Positions 45,228-58,120 of a stretch of 64,000 bases of DNA are shown piece after piece. The notes under the pieces are model-generated. The model made no database searches. It worked only from the letters and a program-made list of their open reading frames with translations, and was not told the origin of the DNA. The position numbers and the translations under genes are program-made. Source of the stretch: Benincasa hispida (lineage: Eukaryota; Streptophyta; Magnoliopsida; Cucurbitales; Cucurbitaceae); contig NC_052351.1 in assembly GCF_009727055.1 (NCBI RefSeq), forward strand, positions 59,423,508-59,487,507. The letters run 5' to 3'. Each line of letters begins with the position of its first letter. Positions within the stretch are counted from its first letter, which is position 1.

Positions 45228-47183
45228 CAATTCAAAATATAAAGTGTAGTCATTACTACATAACCCTAAAACGAATTAGATAAACAAGCATTACTCATCA
45301 TAGATTGAACCATGTCTAAAAAGGTTCTATTTCTCATTTATTATACACCATTCTACTGAGGTATACTAGGTCCTTAAAGTTGAGATGCGATTCCATGTTT
45401 TATCAACTAGTCATGGAATCTTAAATCCATATACTCCTCACCTCGATTTGTTCGAAGTGTCTTCAAGGTTTTACCTAATGATTCTCAACCTCAGCCTTAT
45501 ATTCCTTTAACTTTTCAAGAGCTTCAGACTTATGTTACATTAGGTAGACATACCCATATCTAGAATAATTATCTGTGAAAGAGATGAAATATTCAAACTC
45601 TCCTCTTACCTTAACATTTATAGAATTGTCTGAATGTACAAGTTCCAAGGGTTCCTTGGCTTGATCACCTTGTTCAGTAAAAGTTCTTTTAGTCATTTTG
45701 TCTTCAAGACATGGTTCACATACTGGTAAAAAGTCTTCTTCTAACTCGCTTAGAAGACCATTTTTAACCAACTTCTCAATGTTATTGAGATTTATGTGAC
45801 CTAACCTTAGGTGCCAAAGTTGGGCATTTTCTTTAGGAGAAATCTTTTTGTGTTTTATTTTGAGTTGTTGCAGTTTTGAACATTTCAGTATTTAGAAGTG
45901 CCTTAGATGCTAACATCCTTAGCACATAAATATTACTTACTAAGTTTTCAAAACAAATATGAATACCATTTTTTTAAAAAAATAAACACTTTATTTACAT
46001 TAAAATTTAAAGTATAATTTTATTCTAGCAAACATTTTACAGAAATCAAGTTCCCTTTCAAACCAGAAACTACATATGCATTGTTTAGCAATAAAAATGA
46101 TTTCTATAAAAGTAATCTGAGGCCTCCCATTGTCACTGCTAAGACGATTGCCCAATTCCAACTCACATAGCCATCTCGGCAGTCCCGAGCTACTGTTAGG
46201 AACTAATTTCTGAAAAGGAGAACAAACATGATTAATGGCCTCTAATCAATTATCTAGGTAGAATCATCATTCTCCACTAAACAGGTTTTTAGAACTAGTA
46301 AAAAAATTTTACCTTGTTTAGCCTTCTTTTTCTCTACCACGTACTTAGGACAGTTCTGTTTCCAGTGTCTTTCCTTGTTGTAATGGAAGCAGGTTCCTTT
46401 GGCAACCTCGACCTTCCTACCCCTTTGAGCTGCAGCAGGGTTAGCTTTGTTCCCCTGACCTCACTTTTTCTTCTTCCATTTTTTGGTGCCAGATGAAGAA
46501 GACACAAACTTGGTTTCAGAGGTCAAACCTTTGTAGAACTTCATAGATGAAGTGGCAACATTTGCCTTTCCCTTCTGCTTCTTGACTTTCATGAAGGATT
46601 GGTAAGTCTATAATTCGTTGAGGAGGATGGTCAAGTTATTGTCTAGCTTGTTCATAACAGCATTACTATGAAACTGCAGGAAACTCTCTGGCAGAGTTTC
46701 TAGAATGAAGCTAACATGATTGGCCTCATCGATGATGACCTCATTCATTTTAGCCACGTTAAAGTGGACCATCATGTTGAGAATGTGTTCCTTGACAAAC
46801 GTCCCTTCATTCATATGAGTATTGTAAATGTATTTAAAAGCGTCATGCTTGAGCTATGAGGACGGTTGTCCAAACATCTCTCGCAGTGATTCAATGATCT
46901 CTCGTGCAGCAACCATTGATTCATACTTCTTTGCCAAAACTTTTGATAAGTTGGCAAGTTTGTACGCTCGGGTCTTTTCATTTTCCCTTATCTTCTCTCG
47001 TAAATGTCTTGAAGGCTGTTTTTTTAGCATGTACTTGAAAACTCCTCAAGTAGGATAAATCACAAGTCATTGATTATTTACACAATATTAATTGTGTTTT
47101 TCCGACTTGTGTAGTTGTCGTCATTTAATTAATCATCACTTAAGAGATTCAATGTAATGCTAGTCATGATTAAAGTTTGTTGA
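45228..47183 (-). pseudogene. copia gag, protease and integrase of element B
   Basis: Minus strand. Gag at 46814-46608 (VKEHILNMMVHFNVAKMNEV, VSFILETLPESFLQF); a knuckle around 46395-46350 in which the second Cys is Tyr (CFHYNKERHWKQNC), so zinc binding is probably lost; a degraded protease region; integrase at 45771-45535 (MVKNGLLSELEEDFLPVCEP, MTKRTFTEQG, ELVHSDNSINVKV, SFTDNYSRYGYVYLM) and on to QNGV, LDMVQSMMSNA and YILN at 45232. The last codons abut the LTR at 45227. Reverse transcriptase and RNase H are missing. Many frameshifts. Confidence 0.86.
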
Positions 47184-47188
47184 AACAT

Positions 47189-48841
47189 TGATGTGTTATT
47201 TTATGAGGTAAAAATATGGAATGAAATGCGGTGATGGAATTGCGTTGAGCAACAAGTTTTCTTAGTGGAATCCAAGTATAAACCCCATTGAGTTTCCTGG
47301 TAAGTTCAGGGTTGAACTCAGGGACTTGGGAAAACGATATGCGGTGATAATTTTTCAAAAGACATTGCGGTAACCAAATAAATCAAATATTTGGTTGGGT
47401 TGTTGTATGCCGTAATAAAATAAACGAATGCGGCGAATTTGAGAAAAGTTCGATTATGCGATAAATACACTAAGGTGGAACGGGTTGAGAAGGTTTTTCG
47501 CTAGCGTTTCCTAGGAATGCGTCAAACTATGCGATTATGCTACACTCATGCGCCAGCAGATCATTTTCCAATGCAAATGTAGTGCTCCTACTTCAAGGAC
47601 GCATGCGTTGAATGCAACAATTTCCATAGAGCTTATTCCTAAGTCTCTACTCTTTTCCTATGCGATGATGCAAGATGAACACAAATGTGACTGCACACAA
47701 TCATATCCTATCTCTAGGATACATGCGATGCATTAATAGCAAACAATGCTTATTCCTAAGCTCCTATCTCTTAATTATGCGTTCTAATCTGACTCTCCCG
47801 AGCCTAGATTCTAACCTGACTTTTCCAAGCCTAGATCCTGTCCTTAGACTACCCTCCCAAGTATCTCTAATGGACAAATGAAGCATACATAATACAAGAT
47901 AATCGCATAGAATGAAGATCCCAGTTATGCTAGCTAAGTGATTCTCAACCCATTCAACAGATTTAGCTACTCATGCATAATAAACAGAGAGTGAACAGAT
48001 ATAGAGAAGTAAATTCCATTTCTATAAATGAGTTTGAGTATAAAATAACAATGGAAGATAAGGATAGAGAGCCTGGTAGCAATCCCTTGCTTCCCAAGGC
48101 TTTTACACTATCAACTCTATTCGGTTCAAAAGATATTCCTGCTTCCGCAGGAGCTGGCCCTTTCTCTGATCTTGCAGCTTCCGACACTCTCCAAAGTTCA
48201 CTGGAATGATCTATCGGCACAATCTTCTTCTCTCGCTTCCACCTTAAAATACAAAGGAAAACTATGGACAAGGCTAAACTATGAACAAAAAGAACCGAAC
48301 CCCTTTTCTGAAGGTTACCTTCAGTATTTATAGAGCCTTCAGGATCAAAGGCGGCTTCTCTCTTATGATTGCACAGATGGGATGGCTTTAATTCTCTGAT
48401 TGAAGCGCCGAATATTTGTCACTGAAAAACTGAGTGTACTTGTTATCGTTAGCGGCTTGTCAACTTAATTCGAATTCGATCGTCATCAGCTTTCTGTCCC
48501 ATCGTGATTAATTATGCTTTAACCCAGATGCGCCCACCAAGTTGCGCCGGCTCTATGCGGCAATCCTTCTTGAGCAGATGTTTGCGAGCACAAATAACCG
48601 CAAAGCCTTGCGGTAATGCTGTGCTCGTCCGTTGATTTCTTGTGATCGCACTTTTCGCCTTGCGTCAACGCATATTCTGCATAAAAACACAAAAATTAAC
48701 TGTTTCTATGCGATGGACGCATGCGACCGCAATGTTATGAACTTAATGCTTTATGGATGCAATCTAACATATTTTATCAATGCAAACCTTCATTGTTTAA
48801 TAACATAGCACTGTAATAAAGTGCATTTCTGCCCGTTATCA
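47189..48841 (-). mobile_element. solo gypsy-type LTR, 1653 bp, TSD AACAT
   Basis: Read minus it begins TGATAACGGGCAGAAATGC and ends CTCATAAAATAACACATCA. Exact AACAT copies lie at 47184-47188 and 48842-48846. The same family as the solo LTR at 13568-15207, inserted in the opposite orientation at the gag/leader boundary of copia B. The shared motif GTTCAGGGTTGAACTCAGGGA lies about 47303-47323. Confidence 0.92.
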
Positions 48842-48846
48842 AACAT

Positions 48847-49771
48847 ACAAATTAATTATATTAGTTATCAAGCATTACCCAAGAAAACCAATCAATTTTA
48901 GAAAAATTCTAATCTACTCTATGTGACATCAAATTGTGCAATGATGCTTCACTGAATTGAGACATTCTTAACGAATCATTACACCAGAATAACGATTATT
49001 CCTATAATGTTTAGTCACCATTATTCAGTCAAAAAATTATTAACTTGCTTAACAATTTTTCGTAAGTGTAACCGTTCATTTTAGATTCTAGAGTTTCACC
49101 CCAATGAGCCAACTGTAGGGAAAAATCAATTGAAGCAAAAACTAAAGTGATCCTATCTATTTTTGGAATTTAAGTAAAATTTCATGGAAACACCATCCTC
49201 AAGGGAACACAAGCAAATGTGCCACAAGGTCGAGCATGAAACTTTACTACAAACTGATGAAAGATAACATAGGAGGATGTGTTGACTCATGTCCCTCTCC
49301 CACTTACTATAAACACTATCTCCATTCACCTTGGTATTGACTTATTCAAACACTTTCTTTAGGGGGAGCAAGTAAATGGTGCCACGAGGCCGAGCAATAG
49401 GTCTCACGATGTGAACTATTAGTAAGAACGTGAAGGGAAGTTGACATATCATATACATCATTTTCCTCCCATTAAGTATTTTAATCCTAGGGTTCTTAGT
49501 TTGGGTAAATCTGATTAACAATTTATCTAAGTGTATTGTTAAACTGACCCATTATAACTTTTATATTGGATAGTTTAACAATGTATGATTCTTGTTTATT
49601 AAACACTTTAATAAACTTAATCATGTATTGTATGCTTATAAAATACTTGTCTAGTTCACCTTCTAGATCAGTTCCTAAGTAGGGATATTTCGTTTTCATC
49701 AGTTTAAATACCCTAGTCTAGAAAGAACCTTCCTTAGATAAAGGTCCCTTATAGATAATTATTTTATAAAC
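48847..49771 (-). mobile_element. 5' leader of copia element B (partial)
   Basis: Matches the leader of element A from its gag end upward (for example CCTCCCATTAAGTATTTTAA near 49465 and CACCTTCTAGATCAGTTCC near 49655, against 41010/41915 and 42105). It serves as the uninterrupted reference that defines the GC-rich insert in element A. It breaks off at 49771; about 1.1 kb of leader and the primer binding site are missing. Confidence 0.7.
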
Positions 49772-50150
49772 ACGAACTCCTCTGCCAAGTAACACGAACA
49801 CAACAAGAATAAATCGAATCTTGGACCTCAACATAAAACCTTTCGTGCTATCCTTAAGGTGAGAAAACAAGGCAGAGGTGTGGGCTTGCCTTCTTAATTT
49901 TGGTGAGGGAGAAGGAAAATTTGAGAGAGAATTTCTACTTAGGAAGAAGATGATGTAGAGAGATCCCAAACGATTTTTCATGTAATGAACTGACAACCAC
50001 CCTTCTTTGCCAATCCTTGTATATGGGGAGTTATTTGATATAATATGTACAAAGTATAGTTCATTTTATATCATATATTATATAACCTATAGTTTATATT
50101 CTCTTTTATAACTTATAGTTTTAATAAGAATCATATTCATATTAATTTTA

Positions 50151-50420
50151 AGGGACAATTGCAAATATAGACATTAAACCCAAAGTATTAGCAGATATAA
50201 CAGAATATAAAAAAAAATTACAAATATGGCCAAATTTAAATAGTCTATCAGTGATAGACCATATTATTGATAGGAGTCTATCAGTGATAGATCATATCAC
50301 TGGTAAGAGTCTATCAACGATAGAAGTCTATCGCTGATAGACTTGAATATAGAAATTTTTTAAAAATGATGTTATACACTTGGTTATTATTCCTAAAATT
50401 GCTACCAATTGCAATTAGCC
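50151..50420. mobile_element. MITE, 270 bp, 8-bp TSD TAATTTTA, palindromic core
   Basis: Exact 8-bp duplications TAATTTTA at 50143-50150 and 50421-50428 point to the hAT class. The ends AGGGACAATTGCAAATATAG and, inverted, GGCTAATTGCAATTGGTAG form imperfect terminal repeats. The interior repeats the palindrome TCTATCAGTGATAGA and variants about five times between 50250 and 50341. I recall similar elements as abundant in cucumber and melon. Non-coding. Confidence 0.85.
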
Positions 50421-50772
50421 TAATTTTAACCTATAGTATTTATATGAATTTCATTCATGTAATAAATATTTGAATATGCTTCAAATATTTATTTCTCTCA
50501 TTAAACTTTATATTATAATGTATCCAAATACATTATATTAATTGTATCTCATACAAATAACTCCCTTTAATTAATTTGAATAATTTGAATTAATCCAAAA
50601 TTAATTGATCTCATTAACTCTTATTGAGCTAGCCAGGGGACCTTATGGACCTACAGATTAGAAACTCCAATGATACAAGAATAATTAATTAGACTTTTTA
50701 ATCAAATTAATCAACATTCATGAACTACCGCTAACTCCACTAAACCGACAACTGCATTCTTCACACTGTAGA

Positions 50773-52630
50773 TGTTGGGAATATCCTAAAACTCGCAGTT
50801 CGTGATTTTGGAAACATATTCTATTTATCAATAAGAGTGTTATTGAAATTGCATTTTATTATAAAATTCAATAAATGAACCCATGATTATAGTATGAATA
50901 CTTTAACTTTATGTAGAGACATAAAAGAGGATCAAGTTATAGTGTATAGCCTAAAAGGTCTATAAGTATATGGATGAGATTGAGTACCTCATCCTCGGGA
51001 CACTATGGATACGGCCCACTTTGTATACTGATACAAATGATGTGATCCCAAAATTGTTCATGTGGAGACATGCGAGTGGGGGCATCCTATGCAAAAGACG
51101 TTTGTATAAAACCAGACCACGAAATAGTCACTTTTCTTTATAACAATCGTTTACTGGTAAAACTGACTATTTCAATTCGATGATCTAAGGTAACTCGATC
51201 TTAATCTTGAGCTAACTATGAACTCCTTTGATCTATATAGGTGAGAGTAGTTCAACAACACTACTCAATAAGCCTCCCATTTTTAGGATAAGACCGGATA
51301 GATAGCTGGAGACATAGTCCTGCAAGATGGAATTTACTCCTACCCATTTTAGGGTTAGCAAATCGGTTGTTCCCTTAAGTATTGATTACTGATCTTGAAC
51401 AAAGGGGCCCCCCTCTCATGGCTAAGAAGGACATGGTTATTAGTTGGACTATAAACCAATTGTTCAATAGAGGATCTATGGTGACTTAAGGAACAAGATG
51501 TATTTACAAAGATAAAACGATAATTTTGAGCTACCTGTAAATACGAATAACCTGTGAAAGATCGACTTACTGATTATGGTTAAATCAAGTGGACAAAAAT
51601 ATATCTATAGTGAGGCAAGTGCAACCATCGAGCTATAGTGGTACGTCCGGTGGTTAATGAATATTGATTAATTCGGATTAAAGAGTTTAACCGATTAATC
51701 TCAAATAGTTCAACTCATAATCTGTAGGTTCATAAGTTCCCTCTACTAGCTCGTAAAAGATTAAACTGTGGATTAGAATATTGAGCGAATTTGAAATGTT
51801 CCAAAAATTAGGGTTTGGAATTTGAAATGTTCAAATTTCAATTTATGGTTTGGATAATTATATTCGATATAATTAACGTTTTGTTGAAATTAAACGTAAT
51901 AGAAGAGTTTAAAATATTTAAATAATGATTTAAATATCAATTACATGAATAAGGATTCATGTGTGAATTAGGTATTTTATTAATTTAATATTTGATATTA
52001 AATTATTATTTAATTAATTAAATATGTTTAATTAATTAAATTATTTAAATAAATCATTTTCTTAATTAATAAATTTCAATTTCGAAATTAAAATTTAGTT
52101 TTATTTAAATTTGATTTTAATACAAATTTGAATTAAATAAGAATATGGAAATTAAAAATAATTTTTAATTTGAAAGTGGGTTTACCCCACATTTTAAATT
52201 GTTTAGTGGATTTATCCACACTTTTACACCTAGCCCACTACCTAAATGCAATCTGAAGTGTCAAATTATTGAGAGGCTTAGTGCTTACATGAAGGAACTG
52301 AATAAAAACTTCAATTTTCTGAGATTGAAGTTCATGCATTCAAAATATTTTGAAACTTCTGAAAATTCTGAGTTTTACTCTCAAACCTCTCCAATTCCAC
52401 TTTAATCCATCTCAATTCTGAGTTTCCACCACTCAATCCAAGGCTGAGAATAGTAGAGAAGATACTTTTGGTGGTCTACTGAAGAACTTGAAGGTCAATT
52501 TCGTGGGTTGTACATCTAAAACCTTATTCATTTGAAAATTATGTTTTAGCATGCTTTTGACTCAAATTAAGTGTAATTAGAGTGCTTAATGATTATGTTA
52601 GCTTCTATTTTATGCAACTCTACTCTATCA
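50773..52630 (+). mobile_element. solo copia LTR, 1858 bp, TSD GTAGA
   Basis: Begins TGTTGGGAATATCCTAAAAC and ends CAACTCTACTCTATCA. Exact GTAGA copies lie at 50768-50772 and 52631-52635. Same subfamily as the LTR at 35159-37087. It is inserted in an older minus-strand copia LTR. Confidence 0.92.
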
Positions 52631-54842
52631 GTAGATACATTTCTATGTCCATTGGATATAACTATTCAACAGTAAGTTGACCTTTCACAAATTGCTCAAA
52701 ACTACAGCTCGGTTAAAATTACCGTTTTTCCCCTATAGTTATATCTAACTCCTTTAGTATCATTGGTCCCTCAAATTAGTCATAGTCCAATTATAACTAT
52801 ATCTCTCTCTGGCCAGTGAGAGGATGAGAATACCTCATTGTTCAAGACTCAGAATCAACCCTTAAGAGAGCAATTTATCTACCTACGCTAACAATGGGAA
52901 GGAGTGAATTTCTTCTTGAGTAGTTATGTTCCCAGCTCCTCACTAGGACGAATCCCCAAAATGATAGACTTATTGAGTTGGCGAAACTGACCATTCTCAC
53001 CCATAAAAATCAAAAGACTACCCTCATAGGTAGAAGTTCAAAATCCACTCAGGATTAAGGTCAAGTCACCTATGGTTATGTTAGTGAAATGTAAGTCTCT
53101 TCAAGTAACGGTGTTATAAAGTGAGACTAATCATTTTGTGGTCCGATCTTATACAAACTCTTTCTATAGGATACCCCCACTCGCATGTCTCTACATGAAT
53201 GATCAAGATTAGATCATTTGTAATACTTTACAACAATTGTAACAATTACAAAGTGGGTCATATCTGTATTGTCATCTAGATAAGGTACCTAGCCTTATCC
53301 ATCTACTATAAACATTTTAGGTTATTACTTAAACATGATCTACTTGTATGTCACCATATACATGTTTAAGCTACACAAAATAACTTAAGATCTTAATTTA
53401 TTAGTTTTGGTTTAATGCAACTAAATGTCAAATAAAATAATACTTTATTTTATTAAATAAATAATTCATTTGTACAAATAATTTACAAACTAGAAGGCAC
53501 GAGATTTAGGGCATCAATCCCAAGAAATAGAATGATGTATCAAAAAGGATAAATAGAACCTTGTTGGACATGGTTCGGTATATAATGAGCTATGCTAATT
53601 TACCTTACTCTTTTTGGGGTTATGCAGTAGAGATTGCAGTATTCATCTTGAATAACATTCTATCAAAAAGTGTTTATGAAACACATTTTGAGTTGTGAAA
53701 AGGTCATAAAGGTAGTTTACGAAATTTTAGGATTTGGGATTATCTAACACATGTCCTATTGACGAACCTAAAGAAACTAGAGCCTTGTTCAAGCATAGGC
53801 CTTAGGCTATCCCAAAGAGACCAGAGATGGTCTCTTTTATGATCCTAAGGATAACAAGTTTTTGTATTGACAAATGCCACATTCTTCGAATAAAATCATA
53901 TGACAAAAAAATGCAGTAAATTGATTTTGAGTGAAATTTCCAATGAAAAAGAAAATACGTCAACAAGAGTTGTTGATAATGCTAGTACATCAACAAAAAT
54001 TGTTGACGTCGTAAGCACATCTAATCAAAATTCTTTTCAAGAGTTGGGAGAGCCTCATCACAGTGGGAGGATTATATCCCATCCTACAAGACATAAGAGC
54101 TTGACAGAAGCCCAAGTCATCATATCTGATGATGAAATTAAGGATCCATTGTCCTTTAAACATGCAATGAATGATATTGACAAAGATGAATAGGTCAAAT
54201 CCTTAGATCTTGAAATGGAGTTTATGTACTCCAATTCACTTTGGGATCTTGTAGACCAATCGAGTGGGGTAAAATCTATAGGTTTCGAGTAGATCTACAA
54301 GAGAAAAAGAGATGTAGATGGAAAGGTACAAACCTTTAAGGCTAGGCTGATGGCAAAAGTTACACCCAAGTTGAGGGGTTTGGCTATTAAGAAACATTCT
54401 CTCCTATTGTCATGTTAAAGTCTATCCAAATCCTCTTGTCCATTGCTACATATTATGACTATGAAATATGGTCAATGGACATCAAGACTATCTTTCTGAA
54501 TGACAATCTTGATGAGAGCATCTACATGAATCAACCAAAGAGATTTATAAAACAAGATCGGGAGAAAAAAACGCAAGCTGAAACGGTTCATCTATAGGTT
54601 GAAGCAAACATCCAGATCTTGGAATATGAGATTTGACACTACAGTAAAATCTTATACCTTTAATTAAAATGCTTATGAGCCTTATGTTTACAAGAAAATC
54701 GTCAAAATAACTGTTGCTTTTCTTGTGTTATAAATAGATGACACCCTCTTTATTGGGAATGATGTAGGATTTCTTATTGATATTCATAACTGGCTATCTG
54801 CACAATTCCAAATGAAAGATTTGGAGAAGCACAATATGTTCT

Positions 54843-57167
54843 TGAAGGGATTGAATCCCAACGTAGAAGAAACTTATCGCTTTTCCCAAAGTTTTTTTTA
54901 TAGAAAAGTTACAAAACAGGAATATAAAGAATTAGACTAAACATGCTTTATACAATAATTAATTAGGGAAGATGAATTAAAACCTATGTAGAACCAATTC
55001 TCAAAGATATTTTTCCAATCTTCTATATCCACTGCACGATCAAGTCACAAGCAAGACAAGACCATCAATCTTTTCTACTATTCTCTTTGGAACAAAGAAG
55101 CTTGTGGGAGCTTTAGTGTTGTTGGAGAATGGGAAGGAAAAACCAGAGAACTCTCACTCTTCTTCTTCTTTTTTTTTTTTTTTGTCACATGAAAGTGAGA
55201 GAGAGCTATTATGTATCTCTTAGACTCCTATGGGCTGTTTGGTTGAAGAGAAAAGAGGGTGGGAATGGGAATGGGCTTACAAAGCCCAGTTTGGTTGATG
55301 GGCTTTGTTTATTTATCTTGGAAAAGGCAAATTCCAAGCATCTTTTAGCCACACAAGTGAAAGAATTACATACCAATTGAAAAGTGTGGGTTTTCACTTC
55401 TTCTTCCCCTTCCTACCACCATTTTTCTTCCTTCCAGCAGCTTAGTGTTGCCTTCCATTGTATAATAAAAATAAAACTATACAAATTAATTATTTAAAAT
55501 CAATTAAGGAAAGTTTTTTTTATTAGTTATATGCTTTATAATTGCGCAAAATTTTGAAAGTGATCACACAATTTAAACAAAAATAACATTTAATTGGGTG
55601 ATCTAATAATATTTCCATGCAACACCAAACAAATGTATTACTTATTCTTAGGAAAAGTTGATAACATTTCCTACACAACCAAACATTATCTTTAATTCCC
55701 ACACATACTATTCCCAGGCATTGTTTTCCCATGCACAACCAAACATAGTCATTCTTGATTCCCAGTAATTTTATTCCCAGATATATAATTCTCAGGCATC
55801 CTTAATACCTGAACATTGAAAAAACCTTAATCCAAACGGCCCCCTAGGGTTTAGAATAAAATGTGAGGGGAGTTAAATCTCCTCACCTCACTTACCATTC
55901 CCCTACAATGTAAGGGAGTTCATTGATTAATGTATTCAATTTAGAATTTAAATAAATATAATCTAATTTAAATAAATTAAATAAATAATTAATCATATTA
56001 ACATTTATTAATCCTTAATTAACTATTAAATATTTCATTCGTTTAATATTTGAATCATATTCAAATATCCGTCTTTCTTATAACCTATAGTTTACTATAA
56101 ATTTTCATTCACATTAAATTTACTATATGGGTCTAATATGAACCAATTCATATTATTTAATATTTGAACCTCAAATATTATTCTCTCATATTTTATAATT
56201 CTAAATTTGAATCTAATTTAAATAAACCATATATTATAATGTATCTATATACATTATATTTAATTCTATCATATACAATAAATTTCCTTAAACAATAATT
56301 TGAACACTTCAAATTTACAACACCTAAGTCCTTGTTTAATCCCATTATGAGCTAGCAGAGAGATCTTATGGACCTACAGTTATAAGTCCCAATAATATGA
56401 GATTAATTATTTAAACTCTTTAATTAAATTAATCGACATTCATTAACTATCGGGCACTTCACTATAGACCCATAGTTGCACTTTTGTGAACTGTAGAATA
56501 TTTATGTGTCCATTGACTTTAACCATTTTTTGTAAGCAAATCCTTCACCCGTTGTTCGTAACTACAACTGGGTGAAATTACTGTTTTACCCTTATAATTC
56601 CTTTTTGCTCCTTAAGCAGCACTGATCTTTTAATGAATAGTTTGTTTATGGTCCAACCATAACCAAAATTCCTCTCGGTCTAGTGAAAGGGTGAGACCCC
56701 ATTATTCAAGTCTTGAAGTCAGCATTTAAGGGTATAACCTATCTACTTGCTCTAAAGGAGGGAATGAGAGAATTTTGTCTTATGACGCTATGTTCCCAGC
56801 TCCCCACTTAGCATCGTCTCCAAGATGGTAGGCTTATCGAGTCGACAACTAGGGAAACTCTCACTCATATAAATCAACTGAAATTAATCTCTTCAGTTAA
56901 CGGTGTTATAACGACAGACTACATATTTCATGGTCCGACCTTATACAATCTCATTGCATAGGATATCCCCACTCACATGTCTCCGCATGAACTATTTGAA
57001 TTAAATCGTTTATGACAATTATAAAATGGATTGTATCCGTAGTGTTACCATGATAAGGCACCAACCTTATTCTTTTAAGTTATTACTTAAACATGATTCA
57101 CTTGCATCTCAGCCAAATACTGTTCAAGTTATATACGAACTATGGGTTTACAACATAAATACCAATT
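54843..57167 (-). mobile_element. solo copia LTR, 2325 bp, TSD GTTCT, with MITE inside
   Basis: Read minus it ends GGGATTCAATCCCTTCA at 54843, like other copia LTRs, and starts AATTGGTATTTATGTTG at 57167 (first bases mutated from TG). Exact GTTCT copies lie at 54838-54842 and 57168-57172, and RT sequence continues across. It contains LTR blocks (GACATGTGAGTGGGGATATC near 56965), a T18-like run near 55172 and a MITE at 55232-55842. Confidence 0.85.
55232..55842. mobile_element. MITE-like element with GGGCYGTTTGG termini
   Basis: Left end TGGGCTGTTTGGTTGAAG and right end, inverted, GGGCCGTTTGGATTAAGG form imperfect terminal inverted repeats. CACAACCAAACATT/CACAACCAAACATAG phrases repeat near the right end (55674, 55735). 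About 610 bases, non-coding. The target duplication is unclear (TCCTA against CCCTA), so the superfamily is unresolved; the terminus resembles hAT- or Harbinger-like MITEs of plants. Confidence 0.6.
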
Positions 57168-58120
57168 GTTCTTTGAATTCGAATTATTCGAATTCACAAG
57201 AATAGAATGCTAGCCTTGACTCAAGTGCCTTATATTAACAAAATGCTTGTCGAGAACTCGACTAAAATTCTAAGAACGGCAACTTACCTTTCAGGCATGG
57301 AATTGCGTTGTCTAAGGAGCAGTGTTCGAAGACTCCTTAAAAGATTGAGAAAATGAGACGTATTACCTATGCATCAATTGTGGGTAGCCTCATGTATGTC
57401 ATGCTGTGTATAAGGTCTAACATTTTCCATGCAGTAGGATTGTCAGTAGATATCAATCTAATCCCAAATTTAATCACTGGATGATGATTAAAACAAATCT
57501 TAAGTATCTTAGGAGAATGAAGGACTGTATGTTTGTGTATGGTCCTAAGGATTTGATCCTTACAAGATATACTGACTCTAATTTTCTGACTGATAAGGAT
57601 TCTAGTTAATCTACATCAGGATCAGTGTTTTCTCTTAATGGAGGAGCTATAGTTTAGCAAAGCATCAAACAATGATGCATAGATGACTCCACCATAGAGG
57701 CAGAGTATATAGTTGCTTGTGAAGCTACTAAAGATGCTATATGGCTAGTTCTTGACTGATTTGAAAGTTGCTCCAAATAAGTCCTTGCACATCATTATTT
57801 ATTTTGATAATTTTGGTGCTGTGAAAAATTCAAAAGAATCTTGTAGCCATAAGCGCGAAAAGCACATAGAAAGGAAGTATCACCTTATATGAGAGATTAT
57901 GCAACGAGGAGACGTGATTGTCACGAAGATAGCTTTGGAGCATAACATTGTTGATTCATTTACAAATACTCTAAATGGCTAAAGTGTTTGAGGGTCATTT
58001 AGAGGGTCTGGGTCTACAGGACATGTGTCACCTTATCTAGGGCAAGTAAGAGATGTATAAGGTATAGTGTATGCTCTAGTTTATTGTATTTTACTATCAT
58101 GTTTTGCACATCCCACTAGT

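Larger units (their letters stand above)
49772..53524 (-). mobile_element. minus-strand copia LTR carrying a MITE and a solo LTR
   Basis: LTR sequence in three pieces: 49772-50150, 50421-50772 and 52631-53524 (the first base lost or changed). Its blocks read on the minus strand match other copia LTRs: CCATATACAAGG promoter-like sequence near 50020, GGTCCATAAGGTCCCC near 50640, GACATGCGAGTGGGGG near 53175 and GATGCCCTAAATCTCGTG at the start near 53510. The start is abutted by plus-strand integrase of element E. Without the two inserts it is about 1.6 kb. Confidence 0.72.
53525..58050 (+). pseudogene. copia integrase C-terminus, RT and RNase H (element E), split by a solo LTR
   Basis: Starts in integrase (NDVSKRINRTLLDMVR, ILNNILSKSVYETHFEL), continuing through the integrase tail 53900-54193 (VDVVSTSNQNSFQELGEPHH, SGRIISHPTR) and RT from 54194 (LLSIATYYDYEIWSMDIKTI at about 54430-54490). 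The RT active site is degraded (IDDTLFIGND-like, about 54737). RT is cut at 54838-54842 by a solo LTR and resumes at 57173. RNase H follows with SGSVFSLNGGAIV-like (57620), TIEAEYIVACEATKDAIWL (57690) and a C-terminus near 58010. Stops and shifts are frequent. Integrase is uninterrupted across the ILN-N site here. Confidence 0.85.

Noticed and set aside
50250..50345. Possible CRISPR-like array of TCTATCAGTGATAGA repeats
   Set aside because: The repeats are palindromic, irregularly spaced and lie within a MITE with an 8-bp target duplication in a plant genome.
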